Assembly: GCF_014633365.1 (NCBI RefSeq) | Contig: NC_068349.1 | Span: 22,272,753 to 22,336,752, forward strand | Source: Diospyros lotus | Taxonomy: Eukaryota > Streptophyta > Magnoliopsida > Ericales > Ebenaceae | DNA length: 64,000 nucleotides | Direction of reading: 5' to 3' | Part shown: piece after piece, positions 12,005-24,740 of the stretch | Layout of the letters: every line of letters begins with the position of its first letter | Position numbering within the stretch: the stretch's first letter is position 1 | Position numbers and translations under genes: made by a program | Notes under the pieces: model-generated | What the model saw: only the letters and a program-made list of their open reading frames with translations | Told to the model about the DNA's origin: nothing | The model's database searches: none

Positions 12005-15000
12005 TGTAACACAGCCCGACAAGCCCTAGCGCAAGAGAATCCCTCACAACGCTTAACCCAACCACGGGGAAAGAGCAATCTCTCTAAAGGCAGCAACATC
12101 ACACTGACACAACACAGTCTTAGCTTAAGAGAGGCAAAGTCAACGCATCTCCTCGACACCTTGGGAGCAATCATTACCACTCCTGGCCCATGAGGGTCAC
12201 ATAAACGCAGGAACCCGGCTCACCATAATCACGTCAGGGATTACGTTCCCACTCAAAAGGATTCAGGAACCACTACCTATTCCCAACTCATGTCCCATAT
12301 GGGTGAAAGTTAAGCAAGATCGCTACCGGGCAAGCAGCGTAGTTCAAAAATTTTGAACCTTACCCCGATCTCAGCGATTGGATCAACGTCGAAATCAAAT
12401 AATCACATACATAATAAAGTAAATCTAACCTTTAGATTTTTTTAAGTCGTTTGCGGACTCAAGCCGTCCAAGTGTCCGGCCTCTAACTTGTGATATGCAG
12501 CGCACATCCGTTGGCGAGGAGAGCGGAATGAGAGTGCTAGCTCCTTCTCCTAACAAGGCTTATGAATGGACGGGAAAAGAATCGATTTTCAACTCTTGAA
12601 AACCAACAAAAATAAAAGGCTTGATTTGGGCATCCCATAAAGGGCTATTTATAGAGAAGTAATCTCCTAGGGTTTCCCAAACCCTAATGGACATAGATTG
12701 GGCTAGCCCATTAATCCTAGTCCAACTAGAAATTAAAGTGGCCTACATCCATTTATAAAATATTTGACCAAAATCTAATTTAGCCCAAATATTTAATTTA
12801 ATTTAATATTTGGCCCAAATACTTTATTTAGCCCAAGTATTAAATTAAGCCCAAATTATTAAATTAGAAACTTCTTTCTAATTTAACCATTAAATTAGAA
12901 ACATCTTTCTAATTTAATCAATTGTTATTTTAGGAAACTCTTTCTTTTATGACGACCCCTCATTACATCGACGTCATTACTTCTGTTTGTTCTTTTCCCG
13001 TGAGAACCTACGACGGCACAACTTCTTGCCGAAGTGTCCCACTTAACCATACGTCCATTTTCCTGGTTTAAGCCAGGGACCGTGCCTATTGCGTATGACT
13101 CATTAGGCTATTAAATATGTTGGCAATGTGTCGATCGAACACATAAGACAAGATTGGCCTCTAGCAAGGCATCATGCCTACCCAATTATTCAGAAGGATT
13201 CATAATCCGCAAATAATCTTTCACGAGCATGGTTACTGTGTAATTCGATCCTCTCGTCAATGTATCCTATGTGATCTCAAGTTGGCAATGTGTTGCTTGA
13301 TTATGATCACATAAGTCTTTCTTTGGTTATCCGGATATCTACACTTAATAGAAAGTGAATCAATAACTCCTTATTGATCTCTTTCACCATGGCCATGGAT
13401 TTAAAGTGAATATCCACCGAAGGCGCCTTAGATACATCATCCTCTATCAAGGGATAGACGAGTCCCATCTTGGTTACGCACCCATTTCCATAAGCCTCAC
13501 GATATACCCAACGATCGCCCACGTGCAGCCTTTATCTAGGCCCATCGAAACGATGTCAAAGCATATCGGTCTTCTTATGAGATGACCGTGACAACCTCAG
13601 GTCAAAGGATTAGTTACACCCATCTCGTATGAGAATTCCATCAACATATAACCAAAATGGATTCTCATGGTGAGTCATATCCAGTGACATGTTCTCCAAC
13701 ATTGGTCACCTATATACTTGTCTAGGCATCCCCGTGCCTATGGGTGTGAGACCCCCATTGCTATCACATAGCAAAAACATAGCACATACAAGTCTTACCG
13801 CAATTGTCAATGTCCATTCTTAACATTGCTACGACTTGGGACATTTAATGATGTCGAGAAACTGTGATGCATCATCTCACATCTTTATAGATTAATCACA
13901 GTACACATCATATGGACTTCTATCTAGTTTCATCCGATCATTACATTAATAACAAGAAACTAATAGAACGACTTCTTGTAGAATTAAATAACTCTTTATT
14001 CAATATGAAATATGATTACAAATGTTAGTGTACAATTTGCCCAATATAATTGGGTCTAGAGCACCTACACTAACAATGGATACCCGTCATCCTAGTGTAA
14101 CTTCCCTAGCCATATAACCCGACATGGAACCCTAGGGGACTATCCCGGCATTCACATTAGCACAAGATACCCCTATATGATATTTCGACAACACCCTTGG
14201 GGAATTATGGCTACACTATCTAGACAACATCCCAGGCTGACATCCCATATGAACAACATAAAACTCATGACAATGCCACATATCACAACTCAATGCATCA
14301 TATAAACATCATTTATTGCACAAAATACAATGCACATGTATAAAATGTTTTGGGATGAACCTCCCACATGAAACTAACCTTCTCCGATCACCGTTCTCAT
14401 GGAACAAAACCATTTTGCATGAAATCAAAACACGTTTAGGTAGAACAAATACCAAGTTTTAGGATAGAACTACTCACAATAAATCAAGCTTAGGGGCGAA
14501 CACTCACCTTGAACGTATTCAAAATGTCTCGATCCTCATACACGACCTCAATTTACGTGTCAAACCCCAAACACCTGTACTTATACTCAACCTCGGACCA
14601 CCACACTCCCTAAACATCATATTTATTCAAAGAAGCATCAAAATCTAATTTTCCATAATTTTCTATATTTTTCTCCTAGTTTTCACCTCGATAATTCCAA
14701 AATAATTATCTCCTCAAACATTTTCCCAAATTTTTCAACATGATAATTCCTAAAATAATTTTGGAAAAATATTGAAACAAATTCTAGAAATTACCCCTGG
14801 CTCACGCGCCCTCAAGTGCCAAGTGCATGTTTACACGTATAGCTCGCGTGCCGATCTTCTTCCTCCCTTTTGACTGCTGTCAATTGCTCTGATGGTTGCT
14901 TTAATCCACCCCCTTGAATATCTCTCTCAATCGATCTTAGTGGCAGCCTTGGTTGCTCGAAAGCTCACCAGAAAAGGCCCCAAATGGCCGGTTGCAAGTC

Positions 15001-15258
15001 TAGCCTTGGCGCTTGCCTTGCGTTTTTTGGCAAAGCTCAAACAGCTTAGAAACTTGATGAAAACCCTCCCAAAAACTCCAGAATTCTTCCCCTTTATGCA
15101 AGGATCAAAATCCCTTTAATCAACCCTTGAAAAATGCTCCAAATCTCGACCAATTTGTGTGCCAAAAATTGAAACCATCGGCCCCCATTTTATAACAAAA
15201 TCCTGCCACAACTCGGTCAATCAGCGCGGCCAAGGCTTGGCACCCAAGATTCCAAGCG
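12005..15258 (-). repeat. Del/Tekay-like LTR, minus sense, with nested copia solo LTR
   Basis: The left edge reads TGTAACACAGCCC, i.e. a minus-strand end in TGTTACA. Outside the nested copia LTR (12304-14075), the minus strand of 12035-14640 matches the plus strand of about 18960-19765 in order: the ..GGTGAG.. leader, the CATGTGCATTG stretch and the GAGAGATTGC segment. This pairs the two LTR-like regions as inverted relatives. A TATA-like GTTATAAAA is on the minus strand at 15188-15196. The right edge near 15258 is approximate and no target duplication was found. Confidence 0.55.
12304..14075 (-). repeat. Copia-A solo LTR
   Basis: This 1772-bp unit runs from TGAAAGTTAAGC to CTACACTAACA on the plus strand and is homologous end to end with 5755-7705 and 44761-46619. 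Flanks are ATGGG (12299-12303) and ATGGA (14076-14080), a target duplication with one mismatch. No PBS, coding or second LTR is attached, so it is a solo LTR. Confidence 0.93.
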
Positions 15259-15972
15259 TCGTATACAACCTTTTTAATACCCGAGAACTTTGGGTAATTA
15301 AGAAATGAATATTTTATTAGAAAAATGAGATTTGAGGAAAATAGGTATCAGAATAGCCTTAAAAATTGATCGAATCGACTACAGGGAGTAGCCTAGAGCC
15401 AAGATGCCTAAAGAAAATGATATAATAGTGTCGAGTATTTCAAGGAATGATTTATTGCATCGAAAGAAAATGGATCAGAAATAGTTTTTGGTATAGCTAA
15501 AAATACAGCTACGAGATAGGCTGTAAAATAGAATTATTGTAGGGGGCTTCCAAGAAGATAACGGAACCCCGAGGGTATTCACATTTGGTATGTATAACAA
15601 CCCTTTAGTGGTTTTTGGGAGAAAAGAATGGGTTTGCGTCCAAAACAAAGATTCGGGCCAAAGTATAATTTATCGAATTCATCGAAGTAAGGTCGAGATG
15701 ACGACGTTTTGGAATCTTCAAGGCGGAAATGGGATTTTTAGGACTTGAGGGATGTATTTACAATTATGGAAAGTTCAAGGGCTTTGTGAAAATGGGCCAA
15801 GGCATAAGAGACAAAATTAGGTGGGGTGAAAGTGTAGTATTTCAAAGTTGAGGAGGGAGCAGCAGCCATGGATGACCAGCAACTTTTGGTCACCGAACAA
15901 CACCTATCGACCATGGGGAATGGAGCCAAATGGGTTAGGGATGCATCAGGGTTGGGTATGGGTCGACAATCG

Positions 15973-17969
15973 TGAAAGTAAAGCAAGATCGCTACGGGGC
16001 AAGCAGTGTAGTTCAAAATTTTTGAACCTTACCTTGATCCCAGCGATTGGATCAACGTCGAAATCAAATCATTCACAAACAAATAAATAAATCTAACCTT
16101 TAGATTATCGAGTCGTTCACAGATTCGAGCAGTCCAAGCGTCCGGCCTCAAACTCGTGATACGCGACACGCGTCCGTTGGCAAGGAGAGCGGAATAGGAG
16201 TGCTAGCTCCTTCTCCTTTGCGCGGCTTGTGTATAGACGGTAAAAGAATGCCCACGTTTCAAATTGATGCCAAAAAGAAACGGGAAGAGTGAATGGCAAT
16301 ACGTTTTTCAACTCTTAAAAAACGACACCAAAAATCACTTCAATCATGGGCAACCTATAAAAGGATATTTATAATGAAATATCCTAGGGTTTCTAAAACC
16401 CTAATGGATTGGGCTAGCCCATTAATTCTAATTTAATTAGAATATTAAGTGGGCTTATTCTAGTCCAACTAGAAATATAATTAAATGGCCCAAATCCTTT
16501 TATAGGTTTAAATAAAATATTTTGGCCCAAATCTAATTCAAGCCCAAAAATAATATTTAATATTTAGCCCAAATCTAATTTGGTCCAAATATAATATTTA
16601 ATATTTGGCCCAAATCTAATTTAGTCCAAATATAATATTTATTTTAATATTTGGCCTAAATCCAATTTAATCCAAATATAATATTTAATTTAATATTTGG
16701 CCCAAATCTAATTTAGTCCAAATATTAACTTAAGCCCAAAAATATTTTATTTCCTATTTTCCACTCCAACAAATAGAAAATTATTAAATTAGAAACTCTT
16801 TCCTAATTTAATCAATTGCCATTTTAGGAAACTCTTTCCATTATGACGACTCCTCGTCATATCGACGTCATTACGTCTATTTGTTCTTTTTCAGTGAGAA
16901 CCTACGACGGCATAACTTCTTACCGAAGTGTCCCACTTAACCATACGTCCACTCTCCTGGTTTAAGCTAGGGACCGTGCCTATTGCGTATGACTCATTAG
17001 GCTTCCGAATATGTTGGCAATGTGTCGGTACAAACACATAAGACAAGATTGGCCTCTAGCAAGGCATCATGCCTACCCAATTATTCAGAAGGATTCATAA
17101 TCCACAAATAACCTTTACGAGCATGGTTACCGTGTAATTCGATCCTCTCGTCAATTTATCTTATGTGATCTCAAGTATGGCGATGTATTGCTTGATAACG
17201 ATCACATGAGTTTTCTTCGGTCTTTCAGATATCTTCACTTAATAGAAAGTGAATTAATAACTCCTTATTGATCTCTTTCACCATGGCCATGGATTTAAAG
17301 TGAATATCCACCGAAGGCGCCTTAGATACATCATCCTCTATCAAGGGATAGACGAGTCCCATCTTGGCTATGCACCCATCTCCATAAGCCTCATGATATA
17401 CCCAACGATAGCCCACGTGCAGCCTTTGTCTAGGCCCATCGAAACGATGTCAAAGCATACCGATCTTCTTATGAGATGACTGTGACAACCTTAGGTCCAA
17501 GGATTAGTTACACCCATCTCGTATGAGAATACCATCAACATATAACCAAAATGGATTCTCATGGCGAGTCATGTCCAGTGTCATGTTCTCCAACATTGGT
17601 CACCTATGTACTTGTCTAGGCATCCTCATGCCTATGGGTGTGAGACCCCCATTGCTATCACATAGCAAAAACATAGCACATACAAGTCTTACCGCAATTG
17701 TCAATGTCCATTCTTGACATTGCTACGACTTGGGACGTTTAATGATGTCTAGAAACTGTGATGCATCATCTCAAATCTTTATAGATTATTCACAGTATAC
17801 ATCATATGGACTTCTATCTAGTTTCATTCGGTTATTACAATAATAACAAGAAACTAATAGAATGACTTCTTGTGAATTTGAATAACTCCTTATTCAAATA
17901 ATAACATGAATACAATTGTCAGTGTACAACATGCCCAATCTGATTGGGTCTAGAGCACCTACACTAACA
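15973..17969 (-). repeat. Copia-A solo LTR
   Basis: This 1997-bp unit has the same termini as the other copia-A LTRs and perfect 5-bp flanking duplications AATCG at 15968-15972 and 17970-17974. It has the longest internal AT-rich array of the family here (about 16500-16750). The host sequence reads continuously across the site when the LTR is removed. Confidence 0.95.
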
Positions 17970-18148
17970 AATCGGGCACGTGGTGATCAAATTTGGAAGA
18001 TTTTCGACCAAGTTTTTGGTTGGATCTTGGAAGCCCTGTAGGTCATCATCAAGGTTAGTTTTTGCAACAAATAGGTTGATCCAAGGGTGGTAGAATCCTC
18101 AGAGGGATCGATTTAGCAAGCTTGGAGCGTTTGGAAGCTCGAGTTGCC

Positions 18149-18156
18149 TATAAATA
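18149..18156 (+). promoter_or_regulatory. TATA box of the plus-sense LTR
   Basis: TATAAATA lies within GCCTATAAATAGG. A similar box sits in the plus-sense LTR fragment at 24279-24286. This is a probable retrotransposon promoter, inferred from position only. Confidence 0.5.
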
Positions 18157-19770
18157 GGAGATGGCTGAATACTTTGAAAAACTAAGATGTTAGATCCGTA
18201 AGTTTGAGAACAAATTGGGAGAATCAGAAAAGGGGCTTTTTTTCTCATGTCCTAAGCTTCATTTCTGTGCAATTTGAGCCATTTTGGTTGAGAGATGAGT
18301 GAGATCCGAAGCCTCATCAAAAAAATGAGCTTAGCCAAAAAAATAGCTTCGAGCAGTATGAAAAATGGCTCGGTTTGAGGGATTTTAAGGTATTATCTTA
18401 TAGAGGGTGAAAAGACAAAGCCATAGGTTCAAACGAGGGAGTCAATCGGAGTTCGAATGAAGGAGATATGGCCAAAAAACCAGGCGGGTCGCATGCTGTC
18501 CGGCGAGCTGAAGGTTGAAGAAGACTGTCACGTGGGGCACACTTGCCAGTTAGGCCCCATGACTGGAGGTGTGTGGAGCAACTTGTTTCGGCGAGTGAGG
18601 GTGCGTCCAAGCTCCAAAAATTGTGAAAAAAATTGCTAAATTCCTCTAAAATCAAGCTTTAGGTCCTTGTGTAATTAGTTTTGGATTTGGAGTTTTTGTT
18701 GTCCTGATTTTAGCATCAAAGAGCCTATTTTTTCCTGAAAACGTAGGATCTGGGTAAGTCTAGTAATGTTTCCTTGATGTTCATAGCTTATTATGATTTG
18801 TTGTGAAGAAAGATTGGAGAAACTAGCTTTGGAGGGATTTATTTGGATATTAGAGGCGAGAATTGGAGAAAATTGAGAAAATAAGGAAATTGTGAGAAAA
18901 ATAGGTTTCTGATACTTATATGTTGATTAGGGTTCCTTGAGGATTAAAGTGATGTATTTGTGCAAATTTTGAGTTTGGCACGAAAATTGAGGTCAGGCAC
19001 GCATATCGAGGCAGTGTGAGTTTTTCAAGGTATCTTGAATTTTATCAAAGGTGAGAATTTCTACCTGCATAAAACTTGGTTTTGACTTGTGAATTGTTCT
19101 ACCCCAAAATTTGTTCATTGTACTTATCCTGTTATAAACTTGATTTGATCCATGCAAATGTTTTACTGCATGTGAACGGTTTTAACTTGTGATGGTTGTT
19201 TTCATACGGGTTTGTCCCGAAATGGTTTATGCATGTGCATTGAATTTTGTGATAAATTATGTACATGAAATGTTGTTTATGCATCGTATTATGCTTGTGG
19301 CATTGGCGTATTTTTGGGTTGAGTTGTCAACTTATGAGGTGGCACTTGAAGTGATAGCACTAGGGAAGCGTGCCAAGGGAAAATGCCCACCTGTGATGGG
19401 GGCTGGGAGTGGACACCACCCTTGCGAGTTGACAAGTGGCGGGGCTGAGAGTGTACACCACCCTAGACCCGCAAAAGGAGGCAGCGAGTGGACACCACCC
19501 CAAATGCCTTGCGTGGTAGTATTGTTTCTGAGGTGGACGTGGATTCCAGGATGGTGTTGATTATCATTTGGCCAGGATTGATGTTGGTAGTGCTCCATAA
19601 GATTCTGAGTGGGAACGTAATGATGATGGGGTGATTCCCGGGGTTATGCATTGACGTTGCTCCTTCTTAAGCTAGGACTGTGTTGTGCCAATGTGTCGAT
19701 GTTGTTGTGTTGCCTTTAGAGAGATTGCATTTTCTCCGGTTAGGGATAAGTGCTGTGTGGGATTCTCTTA

Positions 19771-20177
19771 TTTCTAACGTCATCACGAGGCTTCATCCTT
19801 ATCTCTAAAATCATTTATGAGGCTTTTCTTGAATCTCCCAAATGCCCTCAGTAAAAAGGTTTCAAGAATTACACTTTTGCCCAAACTTTTCAGGTAATTG
19901 CACTTAGACCCTTTCCAACTTCGTCCCTAGGCCAATTTTTTAATTGCATTTTAATCCCCAAAGAAAGGTCTAATTACGCTAATACCCCTGGTTTTTAGGT
20001 AAATTACACTTTTACCCGAACCTCAATATTTAGGATTTTGCCACTGGCTCAAAAACTGAACCTTTGTCTCAAGGCTTCTATGATCCCGTGAAATGGCATA
20101 TTTCCTCAAGTATTAGAAGCTAAAAAAAAATCCCAAGTATTACATTATATTTCAGTTTAAAAATCTTGGGCGTTACA
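19771..20177 (-). repeat. U3 part of the 3' LTR of the chromovirus at 20218-23437
   Basis: On the minus strand the LTR starts TGTAACGCCCAAG at 20177, directly after the polypurine-like tract. U3 text follows (AAAACCAGGGGTATTAGCG and similar) down to about 19771, where it joins opposite-sense LTR DNA. Part of it, the GATGACTTTAGAGATAAG type, also occurs at 23940-23960 on the plus strand. The rest of this LTR appears deleted. Confidence 0.65.
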
Positions 20178-20190
20178 ATCTAGCCTCTTA
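20178..20190 (-). promoter_or_regulatory. Polypurine tract of the chromovirus
   Basis: The minus strand reads AAGAGGCTAGAT immediately before the LTR start TGTAAC. It sits a few bases after the end of pol, the layout typical of Del/Tekay elements, and would prime plus-strand DNA synthesis. Confidence 0.7.
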
Positions 20191-20217
20191 AAAAAATTTT
20201 CGTCCTAAAAAATTTAC

Positions 20218-23200
20218 CTTACTTCTCGTCATCAAACAGCTGGGGATATTTGGATCGCATATCGTCCTCGCGCTCCCATGTTGCTTCTTCAACTGAATGA
20301 TGTTGCTATAACACATTGACCAACGGTATATCTTTATTGCGAAGCCTTCGTACCTCTCGAGTAACAATGCTTATTAGTGCCTATAAATCGAGGTCTAAGC
20401 TTTCCTTTCTTCCCAAACCGTAAAACTCCTTTTATGGGTGTAACTTTTAAGAATACCTTATCACCCATGGAAAACTCCAAATCCCTTCTTCTTTTATCTA
20501 CATAGTTTTTCTGTCTATCTTGAGCCTTCTTCACACTATCTTTGATCTTTTCAATGGCTTGTACAGTTTGTTCCACAATCTCTGGACCCAAAATCTTCCG
20601 CTCACCAACTTCATTCCAATGAACAGGTGATCTGCATTTCCTTCCATATAGCGCCTCATAGGGTGCCATGCCAATAGATGCATGGTGACTATTGTTGTAT
20701 GCGAATTCAATTAATGGTAGATGTTTCTACCAATGTCCACCAAATTCTAGGGTACAAATACGAAGCATATCCTCTAAAGTTTGTATTGTCCTTTCAGATT
20801 ATCCATTTGTCTGAGGATGAAAAGATGTACTAAAACTCAATTTGGTTCCCATGGCTCTGTGTAAGCTCTTCCAAAAGTTAGATGTGAACCTCGGGTCCCT
20901 ATCCGATACAATGGAAACTGGAACACCATGTAGTCTTATTATTTCCTTAACATACAGTCGTGCAAGCTGATCCATTGAAAATGTCATCCGAACAGGTAAG
21001 AAGTGAGCTAATTTGGTAAGTCGATCCACGATTACCCAAATAGCCTCATATCCTGTTACTGATTTTGGAAATCCTATAACAAAGTCCATCGTCACATGTT
21101 CCCATTTCCACTCTAGAACCTCCAATGGTTGCAGTAACCCTGCTGGTCGTTGGTGCTCAGCTTTCACCTGCTGACATATCAAACACTTCTCGACAAATTT
21201 AGCTATGTCTTCTTTCATATTCCTCCACCAAAACACTGCCTTTAGGTCACGATACATCTTTGTACTTCCAGGATGTATAGAATAAGAGGTGGAGTGGGCT
21301 TCTTCTAGAATTTCTTGCCTTAGTTCCTCAAAGTTTGGCACACACAGTCTCCCTTGGTAGTAGAGTGTGTCACCACTAGCTATTGTGAAGTCCTTTCGCT
21401 TCTCAGTGTTAACCTCATCTTTGATGTATTCAAAGAATTGGTCTCCCTTCTGATGGCTCTTAATCCGATCACGGAGAATCGGTCGAACAGAGAGTGCTGC
21501 CATACGAGCATTAGAATTAGATGGCGTAGCAATAAACTCGAGGCTTAACCTCTCGAACTCCTTACATAAAGGCTTTTGTGCTGTCAAAGCTGCTACTTGG
21601 CTCATTTTCTTTCTACTCAAGGCGTCAGCCACCACGTTTGCTTTGCCGGGGTGGTAGTGGATTTCACAATCATAATCCTTCACCAATTCCAGCCATCTCC
21701 TTTGCCTCATATTTAACTCTTTTTGTGTGAAGATGTACTTAAGGCTCTTATGATCGGTATAGATATCGCATTTACCTCCGTATAGATAGTGTCTCCAGAT
21801 TTTCAAGGCATGCACTACTGCAGCAAGTTCTAGGTCATGTGTAGGATAGTTTTGCTCATAAGGCTTCAACTGCCTTGATGCATATGCAACTACCTTACCT
21901 TTTTTCATCAATACGCATCCAATTCCTTGTTTGGACGCATCACTATAAATAACAAAACCTTCTGACCCTTCAGGAATAGTTAATACTGGCGCGTTAACCA
22001 GCCTCTTCTTTAATTCTTTAAAACTAATTTCACATTTCTCTGTCCATTCAAACTTAGTACCTTTGCGAGTCAGCTACGTCAAAGGCCCTGCCAATTTGGA
22101 GAACCCTTCGATGAACCTCTTGTAGTATCCAGCTAAACCCAAAAAGCTGCGAACCTCATTTACATTGGTTGGTCTTGACCAATTTAATACCGCTTCTACC
22201 TTGCTGGGGTCCACTTTTATTCCTTGAGCTGTGACAACATGTCTAAGGAATACCACTCACTCCAACCAAAACTCGCACTTCTTGAACTTTGCAAATAGCT
22301 TCTTTTCCTTCAAGATCCCTAAAACAACCCTCAAATGTTTTTCATGCTCTTTTTCACTTCGAGAATACACCAATATATCATCAATAAAGACAATGATAAA
22401 TTTATCCAAGTACTCATAGAAAACTCGGTTCATTAGGTCCATAAAAACTCCAGGCGCATTAGTTAAGCCAAATGGCATGACTAAAAACTCATAATGACCA
22501 TACTGAGTTCTGAAAGCTGTCTTTGAGATGTCACTAGATTTGATCCTCAACTGGTGATATCCTGACCTTAGATCAATCTTTGAGAATACTCATGGACCTT
22601 GTAACTGATCAAATAAGTCCTCGATCCTGGGAAGAGGATACTTGTTCTTAATAGTAATCTTATTCAATTCTCGGTAATCGATGCACATCCTCATTGACCC
22701 GTCTTTCTTCTTGACGAATAATATCGGTGCTCCCCAGGGGGATACACTTGGTCGAATAAATCCTTTCCCCAACAGTTCCTTTAACTGGGTTTTCAACTCG
22801 TGCAGCTCCTTTGGTGCCATCCTATAAGGGGCTTTAGAAATAGGTGCAGAACCGGGCACTAGATCAATAGTGAACTCTACTTCTCGTTCTGGTGGCATTT
22901 CAGTCAAGTCATCAGGGAAAACCTCCATAAATTCCTTTACTACTTTAACGTCATTCACTGTTAATTCTTTTCCTCCCTTAACCACCATTGACATTACGAA
23001 TCTAATACATCCTTCCGACTGTAATAGTTTCTTGGCTTTTAATGCTGAAATGACACGGGGAAGGTATTTTGTCTTAGCCACTGAAAGGCAAAGTTCTATC
23101 CCTTCAGGATACTTACAAACTATTTCCTTTTCGAAGCATAGAATTGTCTCATGGTGCTTGGAAAGACAGTCCATTCCCAAAATCACATCGAATTCTTGCA

Positions 23201-23437
23201 TATCTAAGACATATAAGGTTGTTTCTAAAAACTTTCCCTCAACCTCCACCTTAGCTTTTCTTACTACATGATTCGTGCTTATTATATCTCCTGAGGTTAT
23301 TGCTACTCCTAAGGGAGTACTTACATGTTCCACATGTGCATTGCATTTACTTGCAAACTTAGGGGATATAAAAGAATGGGTGGAACCAGAATCAAACAAA
23401 GTATAAGCAGGTATTCTAGAGATGAGGATGTTACTGG
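20218..23437 (-). pseudogene. Decayed Ty3/gypsy chromovirus (Del/Tekay type) pol
   Basis: In order on the minus strand: aspartic protease with [10 protein letters not shown] (near 23399), RT with YRELNKI and FIDDILVYS (near 22380), RNase H with YTDHKSLKY (near 21740), integrase with an HHCC finger and DFVIGFP and SDRDPRF motifs (about 20800-21300), and a C-terminal tail ending VEEATWEREDDMRSKYPQLF near 20230, typical of chromoviruses. The frame is broken. There is a stop where QTNG is normally followed by Q (near 20800), a W-to-stop change near 20305, and frameshifts near 22560, 22070 and 21920-22070. Gag and the 5' LTR are missing and the sequence changes abruptly at 23438. It is non-functional. 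Confidence 0.93.
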
Positions 23438-23555
23438 CTGCGCTTAACCTTGTGCATTTATTTCAAAACAAACACATACAAAATAAACAAAGAAAGAAAC
23501 AAGCATGCAGGCATAAGGCGTTTATACTCGCCAGTGTACGAGTGTGCGCTATAGC
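23438..23555. repeat. Direct repeat, copy 1
   Basis: About 118 bp starting CTGCGCTTAACCTTGTGC and ending near GCGCTATAGCA. It is nearly identical to 24624-24740, and it abuts the truncated chromovirus pol. Its origin is unknown. Confidence 0.85.
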
Positions 23556-23748
23556 ATAATATATACATATATATCCATCGTCGACTTCAGCAAAAGAGAT
23601 CCCCATCCACCATTTTAACTAGAATAAGGGGAAAAGCCCACTGTTCTATTCCTTTCTTTTTGTTCTTAAATTCCAGTAGTTTTTTATTTCTTCATGTTGT
23701 TCCAGTGTTCTTCATTTCAGTTACTTACATTCTGCAGTTTTCAGAAAT
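23556..23748 (-). repeat. Inverted fragment of repeat family E
   Basis: This segment is the reverse complement of about 56205-56400: shared blocks include the CCACCATTTTAACTAGAATA and CATTCTGCAGTTTTC parts. It joins a copia LTR fragment at 23749. Confidence 0.8.
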
Positions 23749-23936
23749 AGATTAATCACAGTATACATCATATGGACTTCTATCTAGTTTCATTCGGTTA
23801 TTACAATAATAACAAGAAACTAATAGAATGACTTCTTGTGAATTTGAATAACTCCTTATTCAAACAATAAACATGATTACAATTGTCAGTGTACAACAAG
23901 CCCAATCTGATTGGGTCTAGAGCACCTACACTAACA
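23749..23936 (-). repeat. Fragment of a copia-A LTR
   Basis: This is a 188-bp piece matching the last part of the copia-A LTRs on the plus strand, ending at the true terminus CTACACTAACA. The other end is cut within the LTR, so only the minus-strand U3 start survives. Confidence 0.9.
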
Positions 23937-24623
23937 TCATGATGACTTTAGAGATAAGATAAAGGTTCATAATGACTTTAAAGATAAAGATTAGGCCTCA
24001 TGATGACTTTAAGGATAACATTTGGTTTGATTTGGATAAGATTTGATAAGATCTTATTTGGATAAGATTTGATTCGGATAAGAATGATTGCAGAAAATCT
24101 AAGAAGATTTGGAATGATTAGAGAATATCTTAGAAGATTGGAATGATTAGAGAATATCTTAGAAGATTTGGAATGATTAAAGAATATTTTAGAAGATTTG
24201 AAATGATTGGAATATCTCGAAAGATTTAGAAAAGATTTGAAATGATTGTGACTTACTTGGTGGTCAAGTTTCCAAGCCTATAAATAGGGCTCATGGCCAA
24301 GGGTTTCCTCATTCTAAGTTGGGATAAATTCGTGCTAGATGTGAGTGCTTCGAGCTTTTTGTTAAGGTGAAGCCTTCAGCATTCAAATCTCATCAAACCA
24401 AGTTAAGGTAAGTACATTATGAACTATTTATGATGTTTAAGCATGACCATGAACTATGTTATGTGGTCCCTCATGTTATGTTATGTTCACGCAAGTTCCG
24501 GGACCGAAGCTCGGTAGCGCTACGCACGAGGGTTCTTACCCCTGCAAGTTGGTGGAACCTCTCGTGTCTCCATATGATATGTTATGTTATATCATGACTT
24601 GTTTAAATACATATGATGGTTCT
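23937..24623 (+). repeat. Del/Tekay-like LTR fragment, plus sense
   Basis: It contains U3-like repeats (GATGACTTTA..GATAA, then four or so units of the type GAATATCTTAGAAGATTTGG at about 24110-24200), a TATA box TATAAATA at 24279-24286 and a leader with GGTAAGTACATT. It is cut on both sides. Confidence 0.5.
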
Positions 24624-24740
24624 CTGCGCTTAACCTTGTGCATTTATTTCAAACAAACACATACAAAATAAACAAAGAAGAAACAAGCATGCAAGCACAA
24701 GGCGTTTATACTCACCAGTGTATGAGTGTGTGCTGTAGCA
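24624..24740. repeat. Direct repeat, copy 2
   Basis: Second copy of the segment at 23438-23555, with a few differences. Together the two flank the patchwork 23556-24623. Confidence 0.85.

Larger units (their letters stand above)
15259..19770 (+). repeat. Del/Tekay-like LTR, plus sense, truncated, with nested copia solo LTR
   Basis: The plus strand has U3-like text (about 15260-15972), a TATA box at 18149-18156 and a leader-like region with GGTGAG near 19050. It ends abruptly near 19765, where it abuts opposite-sense LTR sequence. The related copy at 12005 continues to a TTACA terminus that is missing here. The start near 15259 is a guess. No coding capacity is recognised. Three short GTGGACACCACCC repeats occur at about 19412-19500. 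Confidence 0.5.

Noticed and set aside
13307..13522. A 60-100 codon frame recurring at 6936, 13307, 17225, 45852 and 53596 (minus), starting MGDRWVYREAYGDG
   Set aside because: It recurs only because all five positions are the same part of the copia-A LTR. The copies vary in length and their ends shift, so it is a shared LTR sequence rather than a gene. Ka/Ks over many copies could reopen this.
19189..19560. 123-codon open stretch, plus strand
   Set aside because: It lies in chromovirus-like LTR DNA, has no domain, and its related sequence at 12035-14640 does not keep the frame.
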